Source: Bacteroidota bacterium (lineage in GTDB: Bacteria > Bacteroidota > Bacteroidia > Chitinophagales > Chitinophagaceae). Taken from it: a stretch of DNA of 10,330 nucleotides. The notes under the pieces were generated by a model. The model saw only the letters and a list, made by a program, of their open reading frames with translations. It made no database searches and was not told where the DNA came from. Position 1 is the stretch's first letter. Every line of letters starts with the position of its first letter. The translations under genes and the position numbers were made by a program. Positions 1-7,696 of the stretch are shown here, piece after piece. The stretch is from NCBI GenBank assembly GCA_023427575.1, contig JAEZAY010000542.1, positions 1-10,330 on the forward strand. Direction: 5' to 3'.

Positions 1-6
1 CTTCCA

Positions 7-54
7 ACTCCGAATTTTCATTCGACTCCTAACTCCAAACTCCTTTACGACTCC
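7..54. repeat. Degenerate ACTCC short-period repeat
   Basis: The word ACTCC occurs five times, at 7-11, 25-29, 32-36, 39-43 and 50-54. Three consecutive copies have a 7-bp period (25, 32, 39) and the spacing loosens on either side. It lies beyond the 3' end of the large minus-strand gene, and may continue past the left edge of the window. This is a decayed microsatellite-like tract; no function can be read from it. Confidence 0.4.
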
Positions 55-131
55 CGGCTCGCCACTGAATTCCGGTTAAATAAAAACAAGTCACAAGAAT
101 TCCACCATTCTATTCACTTCTGAAATCCGGA

Positions 132-3008
132 TTATTTCGCTGCCAGCGCCTTTTCGATCAGTGCCTGTATTTCGTGATGCTGATGTGAATCGGAATGGTT
201 CCCAATACGCTGTTTCAGGTCCTGTAAGGCTTTGGTCGCTTCGGCAGATTTGATGGCGCCAATTCGCTGAATTGTAAATGGTAAAACATGCGGCAGTTTT
301 GTCCTTTCTGCCAGTTCTGTCGCCCTTTTAACATTAGTGGGCACAGCAGGCTCCAGGGCATACCACAGCATTAAAGGCAGGTTCTGATCCGTGGAATCTT
401 CTGATCTTTGTAATAAAGCCTCGAGCGTCTCCCATCTGTTTTCCGGTGCAGTTCGTTGAATGGCGGAAGCGAGGTACAACCGTACCAGTGCCGAGGTGTC
501 ATTTTTGCCCAGTTCGGCAAAGCGTTTCAGCGCGGTGGCAGAAAGCGCCTTATCCTCCGCCAGCAACTGGATTGCCCAGCTTCTGAGGTATTCGCTGTTA
601 TGATCCAGAAGTTTAATCAGCTCCTGTTCCTGTAACCCGCCCGTTACATGCAGAGTCCAGAGCGCCCGCAACTGGCGGCTAACATCGGGATTTGTGTTCA
701 GGATATTTTTTAAAGCCTTATGAACTTTTTTATTGGGGCCACGTTCCTGTAAGATGAGGCGGGAGGTCCGGACATACCATTCATTGGGATGCAACTGATA
801 GTTCACCAGTTCAGCATCTTTCGCTTTGGAAAGGTCTATTTTCACCCATTTATCGGTCTCATGACTGATCTTGAAGATCCGGCCCATGGTTTTTTGATGC
901 ACATCCGGATTTGAGCTATGACATTGGTTTTTATCGTACCAGTCAATAACAAAAACAGAACCGCTGGCGTCATACCGGAAGTTCAACCACTGCGACCAGT
1001 TATCGTTTGTCAGCAGGAAATCCTCTCCATGGCTCGCCACATATCCGGAACCCTTTCGGGCCAGGCGGTCAACATTTACCCGGCTGCCATGAATATTATT
1101 CATGTAAATATTATTGCGATATTCTGATGGCCATTGTTCACTGCCTAAGTAGATCATCGCTCCGGCATGCGCATGGCCTCCGCCTGCGGAATTTGATCTG
1201 AAATTGCCGGCATGTGGGCCACGGTTGCCTACCCAATGCACATGGTCGCCAATCTGCTTAATATCATCATACGTGTAGGGATTGAAATGACTGCCGGCCT
1301 GCCTTTGATAGCGGGCTCCCTGAATGGCCTGGAACATGTGCGGGATCACACAAACGGTAATAAAGGAATGGCCATAATCATTGAAATCGATGCCCCAGGG
1401 ATTACTTGTACCCTCTGAAAAAAGTTCAAACCTTTTCTTTGTAGGATGGTATCGCCAAACCCCGCCATCCAGCTTCGTCCGTTCGCTGTCTGGAGCGCCG
1501 GGACGGCCTACATTGGAATGAGAAAATACTCCATGGGTGCCATACAGCCATCCATCAGGGCCCCAACGGAAACTGTTGAGCATTTCATGGGTGTCTTGAA
1601 GCCCCCATCCATCCAGTACAATCTGAGGCGGACCTGCGGGTTTATCGTTCTTTTTGTCAACCGGGATGAAGAGAAGATTTGGCGCTGAACCAAGCCAGAC
1701 TCCGCCCATGCCAACCTCGATGGCGCTTATCAGGTTAAGTCCTTCCATAAACACCTTTCGGTTATCAAGAGTGCCATCGCCATCGCTGTCTTCAAAGATC
1801 AGGATCCGGTCTTTGCCTTCCCCTTCAGGCGCCCTCACCGGATATGTATGGGCTTCGGCTACCCAAAGCCGGCCTTTTTCATCAATCGTAAAGCTGATTG
1901 GACGAACAATCGCAGGTTCCGAAGCCGCGCTTTTCACTGTAAACCCTGCCCTTGTGGTCATGACCTTCGCGGCTTCCTTTGCTGATAGCCCGGCATGAAC
2001 AATGGGATCAAGGGGTGGAAGTATAATAATATCGGCCGGACGTAACTCGTTTGGAAAATCCGGCCTGGAAGCATAAAACCTGAAATCATCAAAATTGATA
2101 TGGGCCCATACATCGTCGCCGATATATGGAATCTGGGAAATCCCGCTTTCATTATCGATGATCCGGATAAAAATTTCCTTATCCAGGTGCTTGCTCAAAT
2201 CGGCAACCACCGGCTGCAGCGTGGCGCGGCCCGAACCTGTTATCTGGTAGATCACTTCTTTGTTGTCGGCCCGAACCAGTTCAACGCGGGTATCCTGAAG
2301 CGCACCGCCGGAAACTTTAAAAGCCGCAAAAGGATGTGTAACCACGAAGGGCTCCGAACTAAGCGTACCGGTTTTCTTATAGAACTTAGTACCACCACTG
2401 CTAAGAAAATACTTCCCTGAAAAGCCATTTTTAGTCTCCTTATCGTGAATAGGGGAAGGGTCCGCATTCACTAAAGCATCAGCAAAAGCATCTCCTGTTG
2501 CCGTCCAGTTCTCCAGGTTGCCTTTTTCAAAATCCAGGTTCAATTCCTTTCCGGCCTTCATTGGCTTAATGCCGGCAACGGTATTTTCACTTGTTATCGG
2601 ACCATCAACCACCTCAAAACTTCCCACCATGCCCGCGGCGCGGTGTCCCGCTACGGTACAGAAATAAGTATCGCTATGAACCGCCTTGAACTCAATACTG
2701 GTTGTGCTGCCTTTATCGAGAAGCATCCCGCTCTTAATTCCCATTTTTTCAAGAGCGATATCATGCAACATGAATTCGCCATTTACAATGGTTATCTGCA
2801 CCATTTCACCCGGCCGGGCCTTCAAAACCGGGTTTCGGGTTCCATCCGTTCCATAATACCCGAGCATGGTAGCCTGCAGGGTGTATTCCCGGTCGAACTT
2901 GGTTCCTTTGGCGGGTTTGGAATCCTTGTTAGTTTCTTTTTGACTGAAAACAGCCTGCTGAAAAGAAAGGCAAACCAAAAAGCAAATAACATAAGAAGAT
3001 GAGGACAT
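132..3008 (-). CDS. Exported cupredoxin / membrane-bound dehydrogenase / HEAT-repeat protein
   Basis: A 958-residue exported protein, probably a sugar or polyol dehydrogenase of the envelope; the substrate is unknown. Residues 1-22 form a signal peptide. Residues about 40-134 are a cupredoxin with a full type-1 copper ligand set: His82, Cys117, His122 and Met127 (C-x4-H-x4-M spacing as in auracyanin). Residues about 153-313 look like a jelly-roll module, starting with LDFEKGNLENW. Residues about 355-715 match the putative membrane-bound dehydrogenase propeller family (Piru_Ver_Nterm, related to glucose/sorbosone dehydrogenases), with the marker DSDGDGTLDN at 407-416. Residues about 737-955 are helical HEAT-like repeats. 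Many planctomycete relatives end in a CxxCH cytochrome c domain. None is present here, so the copper domain may be the electron acceptor (inference). It is the last gene of a likely three-gene operon, 122 bp after the DUF1080 gene. The start is the ATG directly before the signal peptide. Confidence 0.88.
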   Translation of the reverse strand: MSSSSYVICFLVCLSFQQAVFSQKETNKDSKPAKGTKFDREYTLQATMLGYYGTDGTRNPVLKARPGEMVQITIVNGEFMLHDIALEKMGIKSGMLLDKGSTTSIEFKAVHSDTYFCTVAGHRAAGMVGSFEVVDGPITSENTVAGIKPMKAGKELNLDFEKGNLENWTATGDAFADALVNADPSPIHDKETKNGFSGKYFLSSGGTKFYKKTGTLSSEPFVVTHPFAAFKVSGGALQDTRVELVRADNKEVIYQITGSGRATLQPVVADLSKHLDKEIFIRIIDNESGISQIPYIGDDVWAHINFDDFRFYASRPDFPNELRPADIIILPPLDPIVHAGLSAKEAAKVMTTRAGFTVKSAASEPAIVRPISFTIDEKGRLWVAEAHTYPVRAPEGEGKDRILIFEDSDGDGTLDNRKVFMEGLNLISAIEVGMGGVWLGSAPNLLFIPVDKKNDKPAGPPQIVLDGWGLQDTHEMLNSFRWGPDGWLYGTHGVFSHSNVGRPGAPDSERTKLDGGVWRYHPTKKRFELFSEGTSNPWGIDFNDYGHSFITVCVIPHMFQAIQGARYQRQAGSHFNPYTYDDIKQIGDHVHWVGNRGPHAGNFRSNSAGGGHAHAGAMIYLGSEQWPSEYRNNIYMNNIHGSRVNVDRLARKGSGYVASHGEDFLLTNDNWSQWLNFRYDASGSVFVIDWYDKNQCHSSNPDVHQKTMGRIFKISHETDKWVKIDLSKAKDAELVNYQLHPNEWYVRTSRLILQERGPNKKVHKALKNILNTNPDVSRQLRALWTLHVTGGLQEQELIKLLDHNSEYLRSWAIQLLAEDKALSATALKRFAELGKNDTSALVRLYLASAIQRTAPENRWETLEALLQRSEDSTDQNLPLMLWYALEPAVPTNVKRATELAERTKLPHVLPFTIQRIGAIKSAEATKALQDLKQRIGNHSDSHQHHEIQALIEKALAAK

Positions 3009-3130
3009 ACAATCGTGCAGTTTATTAAAGTAATCGCTGGTTTTCTATAGCTCGGGCTGGTTAATGTTCCGGCGATGAGCCGATGGTTAAATATATTTGA
3101 AACCGGGTGAAATGCAGCTAAAAAAGGGGT

Positions 3131-3799
3131 TTATTGTTTTGAGTCAACGCGCTTTTTTTGCAATCTGATGTCTTTGTAATGTACTTCCGCTTTTCCACTG
3201 CCGTGAATTTGAAAGGCAATCAAACCGGTTTGCGGAATTGTGGCGTCCATTTCCGTATAATTTACGGTCTCTTCGCCGTTTAAAAAGATGCGGATCTTTT
3301 TTCCTTCGGTATGAATTTCATAATCATTCCAGTCATTGCGCCGCAGCAGCCGTTTGATTTGAACCGTATCTGCTATAGCAAGCAATTTATTACGGCGTGA
3401 TTCATCGTACAGGCTCCCCCAATAACCATCTCCAATATCGGCCTGGTACCCGATCATCTCGTAGTCCGGATCATCAATGCGCTGACTATGAAATTGTACA
3501 CCGCCATTAACAAAGCCTTCATGCCCGGTCAGCTTGAATTTTAGTTTGAGAACGTAATCGGTGAAATTTTGGGTTGTACTGATAAACTGGTTATGCGGAA
3601 CTGTTTCGGTTAAAGAGCCCCCAACTAAGGCGCTGTCCCGGATCCGCCAGGTATGAATGGTATCGCCCTGCCAGCCATTGAATGTGATGCCGTCGAATAA
3701 ACGGATTTCATTCGGTTGTGCCTGACCGTTTACGCAGGAAATATTAAATGCAAACACGGTAAGGATGGGCCATATTGATTTCATAACAAACAAAGCCAT
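3131..3799 (-). CDS. Exported DUF1080 (3-keto-disaccharide hydrolase family) protein
   Basis: A 222-residue secreted protein of the DUF1080/3keto-disac_hyd family, a concanavalin-like fold. Some members hydrolyse 3-keto-glycosides made by an oxidoreductase. Visible family marks are LFDGITFNGW (34-43), NGGVQF (98-103), GYQADIGDGYWGSLYDE (117-133), DWNDYEIHTEG (156-166) and TGLIAFQIHG (191-200). The length is normal for a single-domain member. Residues 1-25 are a signal peptide. Met6 (ATG at 3784-3782) is followed by Lys and gives a more typical signal peptide than Met1, so the true start may be five codons downstream. There is no clear Shine-Dalgarno for either. It sits 109 bp after the FG-GAP lipoprotein gene and 122 bp before the dehydrogenase gene on the same strand. 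This fits a pathway in which a sugar is oxidised and the keto-glycoside is then cleaved; the substrate is not evident. Confidence 0.9.
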   Translation of the reverse strand: MALFVMKSIWPILTVFAFNISCVNGQAQPNEIRLFDGITFNGWQGDTIHTWRIRDSALVGGSLTETVPHNQFISTTQNFTDYVLKLKFKLTGHEGFVNGGVQFHSQRIDDPDYEMIGYQADIGDGYWGSLYDESRRNKLLAIADTVQIKRLLRRNDWNDYEIHTEGKKIRIFLNGEETVNYTEMDATIPQTGLIAFQIHGSGKAEVHYKDIRLQKKRVDSKQ

Positions 3800-3908
3800 T
3801 GTAATATCGAAATTATTCCAGGATAATACCGGTTTTCATTCCTGGTTTTTTTCACAATCCGCTCTGTTCTAACCTCAACGAACACCAGAAATTAAAGGCT
3901 GAAAGATT

Positions 3909-5159
3909 TTATTCTTCGTTCTGTTTAAAAACGAATACCCCTTTTTTGTTGGCGATTATCAGATCTTTAAGCCCGTCGCCGGTGATGTCTTCTACTTTTA
4001 CCTGCAGTCCTACTCCCGAGTTATTATCGATATAATGGGCCACCCAGGTTGGGGTGGAACCTTTTTTAAATTCAAACCAGTACAGTACGGGCGGATTTAA
4101 TTCGCCGGGGTCATGGCCCATATGCGCGAAATAGCGCATTCCTGTCACCAGGTCTGGAAGCCCGTCTTTATTCATATCTGTAAAAGCCAGGCCATGGGTC
4201 TGACTTAAGGTATCGGTGATAAGATGTGTCTTCCAGCTAAGCTGGCCTTTATCATCTTTAAGCTGTTCGTGCCACCAAATGCCAAATGCATGTGCGGAGG
4301 AGGAAACCACATCGTTATCGCCGTCGCCATCAAAATCGTACGCATACATCTGAGCGGCAGGCTCCCCAAGTTTAGCCTCATGAAAAACCCAGTTGCCCTG
4401 AAAAACATCCTGCGGAGCTTCCCACCATCCTGCGGTGATTATTACATCGGGACGCCCGTCTCCATTGATATCCCCCATACCAAGACCATGAGAAAAAGGA
4501 TCAGAGCCCAGATGTCCTTCACTGCTTATCGGATATGCCTTCCATTCCAGATTCCCGGCCGAGGACGGCGACTTAAACCAGGTCATTTGTTTTTTAGCAG
4601 AATTGCCCGCCAGCAGGTCAATTCTTCCATCCCCATCGATATCAAAGAAACCCGGAGATTCATTACTAACCGTATTATGTATCAGATGTTGTTTCCAGTG
4701 CCCCGGTTTTCCCTGGGGATTTTCGTACCAGTAAGCTTCTCTTCCCGGATATCCAACAACGAGGAAATCGATCCAGCCATCGAAATTTACATCCATACTA
4801 TGACTGAGAAACGCATCGCTATAGCCTTTATCATATTCATATTTTTTCGGTTGCATGATTTCATGCGGCACCCAGTCAGGAGCCTGAAACCAGTAGGCGC
4901 CAGCCAGCACATCTATTAATCCGTCTTTATTCACATCACCAACGGCAACGCCTTCAGCGATAAATTCGTTGGTGAGGGTATGTTTAGTAAAACTGATCTT
5001 CTTTGAACTGTTCTGGTTAGCGGTATTATTAACAGGAGTGCTACAGCCGGCAATCAAACCAAGGGCCGGGAGGAAAAATGCGCAGCCAAGGGTTTTGTAA
5101 AAAGCTCGACCGGCAGAAAAAACAGACTCAATAATGGGATAGCGTAAAATTTTAATCAT
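3909..5159 (-). CDS. FG-GAP/VCBS seven-repeat beta-propeller lipoprotein
   Basis: A 416-residue lipoprotein built as an integrin-like propeller. Residues 1-39 are a long type II signal peptide ending in the lipobox LIAGC (Cys39). Seven calcium-binding loops of the form DxNxDGxxD or DxDGDGxxD start at residues 75, 123, 173, 230, 275, 328 and 391, so the whole mature protein is probably one seven-bladed propeller. There is no separate catalytic domain. Such proteins usually bind calcium and act in binding or scaffolding at the cell surface; a ligand cannot be named. It is the first gene of the minus-strand cluster with the DUF1080 and dehydrogenase genes, and probably serves the same carbohydrate-related process. 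The ATG at 5159 is the only Met before the lipobox. Upstream, 5160-5690 is gene-poor and should hold the promoter. Confidence 0.88.
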   Translation of the reverse strand: MIKILRYPIIESVFSAGRAFYKTLGCAFFLPALGLIAGCSTPVNNTANQNSSKKISFTKHTLTNEFIAEGVAVGDVNKDGLIDVLAGAYWFQAPDWVPHEIMQPKKYEYDKGYSDAFLSHSMDVNFDGWIDFLVVGYPGREAYWYENPQGKPGHWKQHLIHNTVSNESPGFFDIDGDGRIDLLAGNSAKKQMTWFKSPSSAGNLEWKAYPISSEGHLGSDPFSHGLGMGDINGDGRPDVIITAGWWEAPQDVFQGNWVFHEAKLGEPAAQMYAYDFDGDGDNDVVSSSAHAFGIWWHEQLKDDKGQLSWKTHLITDTLSQTHGLAFTDMNKDGLPDLVTGMRYFAHMGHDPGELNPPVLYWFEFKKGSTPTWVAHYIDNNSGVGLQVKVEDITGDGLKDLIIANKKGVFVFKQNEE

Positions 5160-5327
5160 GATGGATGCTAATATAAGGCATTTACATAAAAACTATCCAT
5201 TGAGTAAGAACTGAGCGGGCAGTTAAAAGAATTTTTTAATGGTAATAAGAGAACTGGGGAAAGGGTTTTGTACGACAGAACTTGCGTACATCCTAACATT
5301 GTGTTTCCATTGGATGCAGTAGTCAGG

Positions 5328-5347
5328 ATCATTGGTATCCGGGTAAT
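5328..5347. repeat. 20-bp near-repeat, copy 1 (minus strand encodes YPDTND)
   Basis: This 20-mer matches 10192-10211 at 18 of 20 positions in direct orientation. Read on the minus strand, both copies encode YPDTND and the two differences are synonymous third positions (GAT/GAC and AAT/AAC). It may be a coding remnant or chance. Confidence 0.4.
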
Positions 5348-5523
5348 TGTATTTCCCGGGCCTCGGAAGAAATCCGTTAAGAAAATTGAAACGGACGGCG
5401 TAAAATAAAAATAGTTGTTACCAAAGCTGGGAAATGATTTTTGGCTCGTAAGTCCTACCACTGTTGGGTTATGTTCTGTAGCTGTGACTTATTTTTTATT
5501 TAGCAGGGAGTTTCAATTTTTAA

Positions 5524-5588
5524 GATTTATTCCGGAGCCCGATTTTTTTGCTCCACTTTTTTTCTAAAAAAAAGTGGAAGGGGTCATT
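5524..5588 (+). repeat. 65-bp hairpin-rich inverted repeat, copy A
   Basis: This 65-mer is the reverse complement of 10266-10330 with a single mismatch, at 5565 in the loop. It contains two overlapping hairpins. The first pairs GGAGC (5534-5538) with GCTCC (5550-5554) across an 11-base loop. The second pairs TCCACTTTTTTT (5552-5563) with the A-run plus GTGGA ending at 5578. The two share TCC (5552-5554), so they are mutually exclusive. It lies 102 bp past the 3' end of the 57-residue membrane gene. It could terminate that operon, although there is no U-tract after the stem in either direction, or be one arm of a mobile unit. Confidence 0.85.
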
Positions 5589-5690
5589 ATTTCTAACGAC
5601 GTTCTAATTAGGTATAACGAACCCCATTAAATTGTAAATCATCAAGGATTTAAAATCGCTTCAGCATAACCGCTGTCATTTCGTTTAACA

Positions 5691-5864
5691 TTATGCTCCA
5701 AACCAATCATCCCAATATTCATCCACCAATTTTCCTGCAAGGATTACAAAACTGCCGATAGCTGTAATAAGTCCCTGATTTGAAAATCCACCATAAGCTG
5801 CCATTCCCAGTCCAGCCATTAGTATGATTCTGCCGACTATTTTTGATTGATCCATACAATTCAT
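5691..5864 (-). CDS. Small two-helix membrane protein (57 aa)
   Basis: A 57-residue open frame from ATG (5864-5862) to TAA. It begins MNCMDQSKIVGR, has two hydrophobic segments at about 9-27 and 31-47, and ends with an acidic, aromatic tail (LVDEYWDDWFGA). This is a helical hairpin with no signal peptide, probably in the inner membrane. Met4 (ATG at 5855-5853) is an alternative start giving 54 residues. It lies 33 bp after the stop of the pYEATS gene on the same strand and is probably the third gene of that operon. Small partner membrane proteins often act as toxins, inhibitors or assembly subunits of a larger membrane protein. Nothing in the sequence decides between these, and I do not recognise a family. 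No Shine-Dalgarno is visible, as is usual in this phylum. Confidence 0.7.
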   Translation of the reverse strand: MNCMDQSKIVGRIILMAGLGMAAYGGFSNQGLITAIGSFVILAGKLVDEYWDDWFGA

Positions 5865-5897
5865 TTTAAAAATGGTTCGAATCAGTGAATACGTACT

Positions 5898-7010
5898 TTA
5901 TTTGTTCCAGTAGAACCCCTGCGGCAGATTTGGCAGATCATTTATATCAAGTTCTAGTTGTGTAAAGATCTTTTCCGATTGCACATCTGATAATGCTCCA
6001 ACTGTAAATGCCTCATAGGCGATAACTTCTACAAAAACGTCGGATTCCCCCTGTGGATCAAGTACGCGCATCATCGGCTCAAACGAGTCGTGAAGAACAA
6101 TGGCCACGGGGCCCGATATCGGACTGCGATCTACAGACGAAACTTTTATTTTCACCTTGTATAAGCCAGGGATCATAGATGTACTTACTTCGGCGCTAAT
6201 TTCTCGATTCTCCGTAATTGATTTACCACCCCAGCGGCCTTTCTGTGGATCATCCGGATCGGGACCTGCGCCCTTCGACCTTAAAATCGAGTTCATTAGT
6301 TCTATTTGCGATGCATCATTGGATAGATGTGTCTGCACTAGTCCTGCCGTCCCAATCTGACCATCATTTGGATTATTTAGTGATCTGACAATCGAACGGC
6401 TCACTTCAATCTGTTTTTCTACGTCATGGTCTTTTTTACGCAAGATTTTAGGAAACTCTATGCGAGTCCATAAATAGCCGCAAATCATACCAATGGCGCT
6501 GTACAGAATAATAAGCGCGTACGAAAAAGGGAGATATCTGGTAAAAACAGAACCATCAGTATCATTTGCTGTCGTCAGGGCTTCAGAGATATACTTCGAT
6601 GCTTCATAAATCATTTTCTGAAGCTGAGTGAACTGGGTAAGTGTTATACCGATAATAATTTTAGTTAGCCAGTCCGAGATTTCTTCCAGACTTGTATTGT
6701 CTTTATAACTTGTCCGGCCATTATTTCCATCAGTGTCGGTGGAAGCTGCGGTATTACTCTGAAAGCTTTTTGGGACGGCAAAAATGAATCCAAGTATAGA
6801 TCCGCAGATAAAGTAGGCAGTAATAACTGATATGATGGTGAAAAGCGCATAACTTCTGTTGTCCTTGAAAAAAACTAATACACAAATCGCCAGTAGCGTA
6901 GTGGCAACAATCCCAAGATTAATTATTTTACGCAAAGAGGGCTTTATCGAGTAATCGCCCGTGCTGCCAAAGGTTGAAAAACTAAATAATCGTTTCAGAG
7001 CGAGATTCAT
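5898..7010 (-). CDS. Four-helix membrane protein with C-terminal pYEATS domain
   Basis: A 370-residue inner-membrane protein. Hydrophobic segments lie at about 29-48, 53-78, 115-130 (shorter, possibly re-entrant) and 162-182. A conserved-looking block, NTSLEEISDWLTKIIIG (105-121), precedes the third; similar blocks occur in other multi-helix membrane proteins of pYEATS type (from memory). Basic residues before helix 1 (KPSLRK) and after helix 4 (RIEFPKILRKK) place both ends in the cytosol. A linker (about 190-250) leads to DPQKGRWGG (254-262) and a beta-rich C-terminal domain (about 265-368). That domain has the prokaryotic YEATS pattern: VAIVLHDSF (302-310), EAFTVGA (333-339) and LELDINDLPNLP (352-363). 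pYEATS domains have been proposed to sense or recruit ligands in conflict and signalling systems; the ligand is unknown. It lies 43 bp after the lipoprotein gene and 33 bp before the 57-residue membrane gene. Confidence 0.82.
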   Translation of the reverse strand: MNLALKRLFSFSTFGSTGDYSIKPSLRKIINLGIVATTLLAICVLVFFKDNRSYALFTIISVITAYFICGSILGFIFAVPKSFQSNTAASTDTDGNNGRTSYKDNTSLEEISDWLTKIIIGITLTQFTQLQKMIYEASKYISEALTTANDTDGSVFTRYLPFSYALIILYSAIGMICGYLWTRIEFPKILRKKDHDVEKQIEVSRSIVRSLNNPNDGQIGTAGLVQTHLSNDASQIELMNSILRSKGAGPDPDDPQKGRWGGKSITENREISAEVSTSMIPGLYKVKIKVSSVDRSPISGPVAIVLHDSFEPMMRVLDPQGESDVFVEVIAYEAFTVGALSDVQSEKIFTQLELDINDLPNLPQGFYWNK

Positions 7011-7053
7011 ATGTTATAGTTTTAAATTGGTTATTAGTTAAGGTTCGATTTAG

Positions 7054-7560
7054 TTATTTCACTTTCTTAATGAGGATTTGCCCATTTACTATGTCGAACT
7101 CATAAAGTTCCCAGCCCGGCTGTTGACCATTGTCGGGTTTGCCCTGTAATTGGTTCTCATTGGGGTCTGGTGCTGCCGGGGATTCTTTTAAAGCTGCAAT
7201 CGCGGTAGCGAGTCCTGCTATCGAACTGATGGATTCAGGGATCTTTGAATCAGTAATGAGTCCAAATGATTTGAGATAGCCGTTTTCATAGTCTACCTTC
7301 AGATCCGCCGATCCGATCCCCGATCTGGTCTTTGCATATATGGGATTTTTTAAATCCGGTAGATAGATGATACTGGACTTTTGATTTACATCTTTAGATG
7401 GATAGTTTTCGATCAGGACATATGCTTTTGGGTAGTAAAATTTTAAACCGGTTTCGGTCTTCATATTTTCATCTTTGTATAATTTGATTCCTGCGCAGGA
7501 TGGAAGAATGTTTGCAGAGATGAAGAGTGCGCATAACAATACAAATGAAGATTTTTTCAT
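7054..7560 (-). CDS. Hypothetical lipoprotein upstream of the pYEATS gene
   Basis: A 168-residue protein of unknown function. Residues 1-21 are a signal peptide (MKKSS, then a hydrophobic core) ending in LPSC with Cys22. Pro at -2 is not ideal for a lipobox, but the overall shape fits a lipoprotein. The mature part has a beta-rich block (about 38-105) with GLKFYYPKAYVLIE, IIYLPDLKNPIYA and SGIGSADLKVDYENGYL. A short Ala-rich helix follows (about 112-125), then a Pro/Asn/Gln linker (127-148) and a final strand pair (150-167). The YLPD and YPKAY pattern recalls other unannotated bacterial lipoproteins, but I cannot name a family. It is the first gene of the minus-strand operon. The pairing with a four-helix pYEATS protein suggests an envelope sensor signalling to an inner-membrane partner (inference). 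The start is the ATG before MKKSS, preceded by an A-rich leader. Confidence 0.75.
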   Translation of the reverse strand: MKKSSFVLLCALFISANILPSCAGIKLYKDENMKTETGLKFYYPKAYVLIENYPSKDVNQKSSIIYLPDLKNPIYAKTRSGIGSADLKVDYENGYLKSFGLITDSKIPESISSIAGLATAIAALKESPAAPDPNENQLQGKPDNGQQPGWELYEFDIVNGQILIKKVK

Positions 7561-7696
7561 TTTATTTTATTAATAGAAGTGAGGAAAAATGGTGTAGCCT
7601 AAGCCGGATTGAACAAAGCTGGTTAATTTATATATAGCTAATTGAACGGCAGATCGTAGAAATTAATTTCAGATTCTGCTCGTAATAGGAACTATA

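Larger units (their letters stand above)
5160..5690. other. Gene-poor intergenic stretch with possible coding remnant and a 65-bp repeat
   Basis: No convincing intact gene lies between the propeller lipoprotein and the 57-residue membrane gene. A minus-strand frame is open at 5168-5461 (97 codons) but resembles nothing I recognise. Moving to another minus-strand frame near 5348 gives a reading that contains YPDTND and stops at 5223-5225. The same hexapeptide code recurs at 10192-10211, so this may be a decayed gene fragment. The 65-bp hairpin repeat occupies 5524-5588. The promoter of the minus-strand sugar cluster should lie here, but I found no good -33/-7 match. Confidence 0.5.

Noticed and set aside
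3070..3082. CGGC/GCCG mini-hairpin between the DUF1080 and dehydrogenase genes
   Set aside because: The stem is only 4 bp and has no U-tract, so it does not support a terminator between these genes.
4224..4919. 231-codon plus-strand open frame inside the FG-GAP gene
   Set aside because: It is antisense to a clear seven-repeat propeller and has no domain pattern of its own; it is a shadow of the real gene's codon use.
5168..5461. 97-codon minus-strand open frame
   Set aside because: No recognisable motif, no signal peptide or domain pattern, and a low-complexity-like composition. The YPDTND echo lies in a different frame, so at best this is part of a decayed gene.
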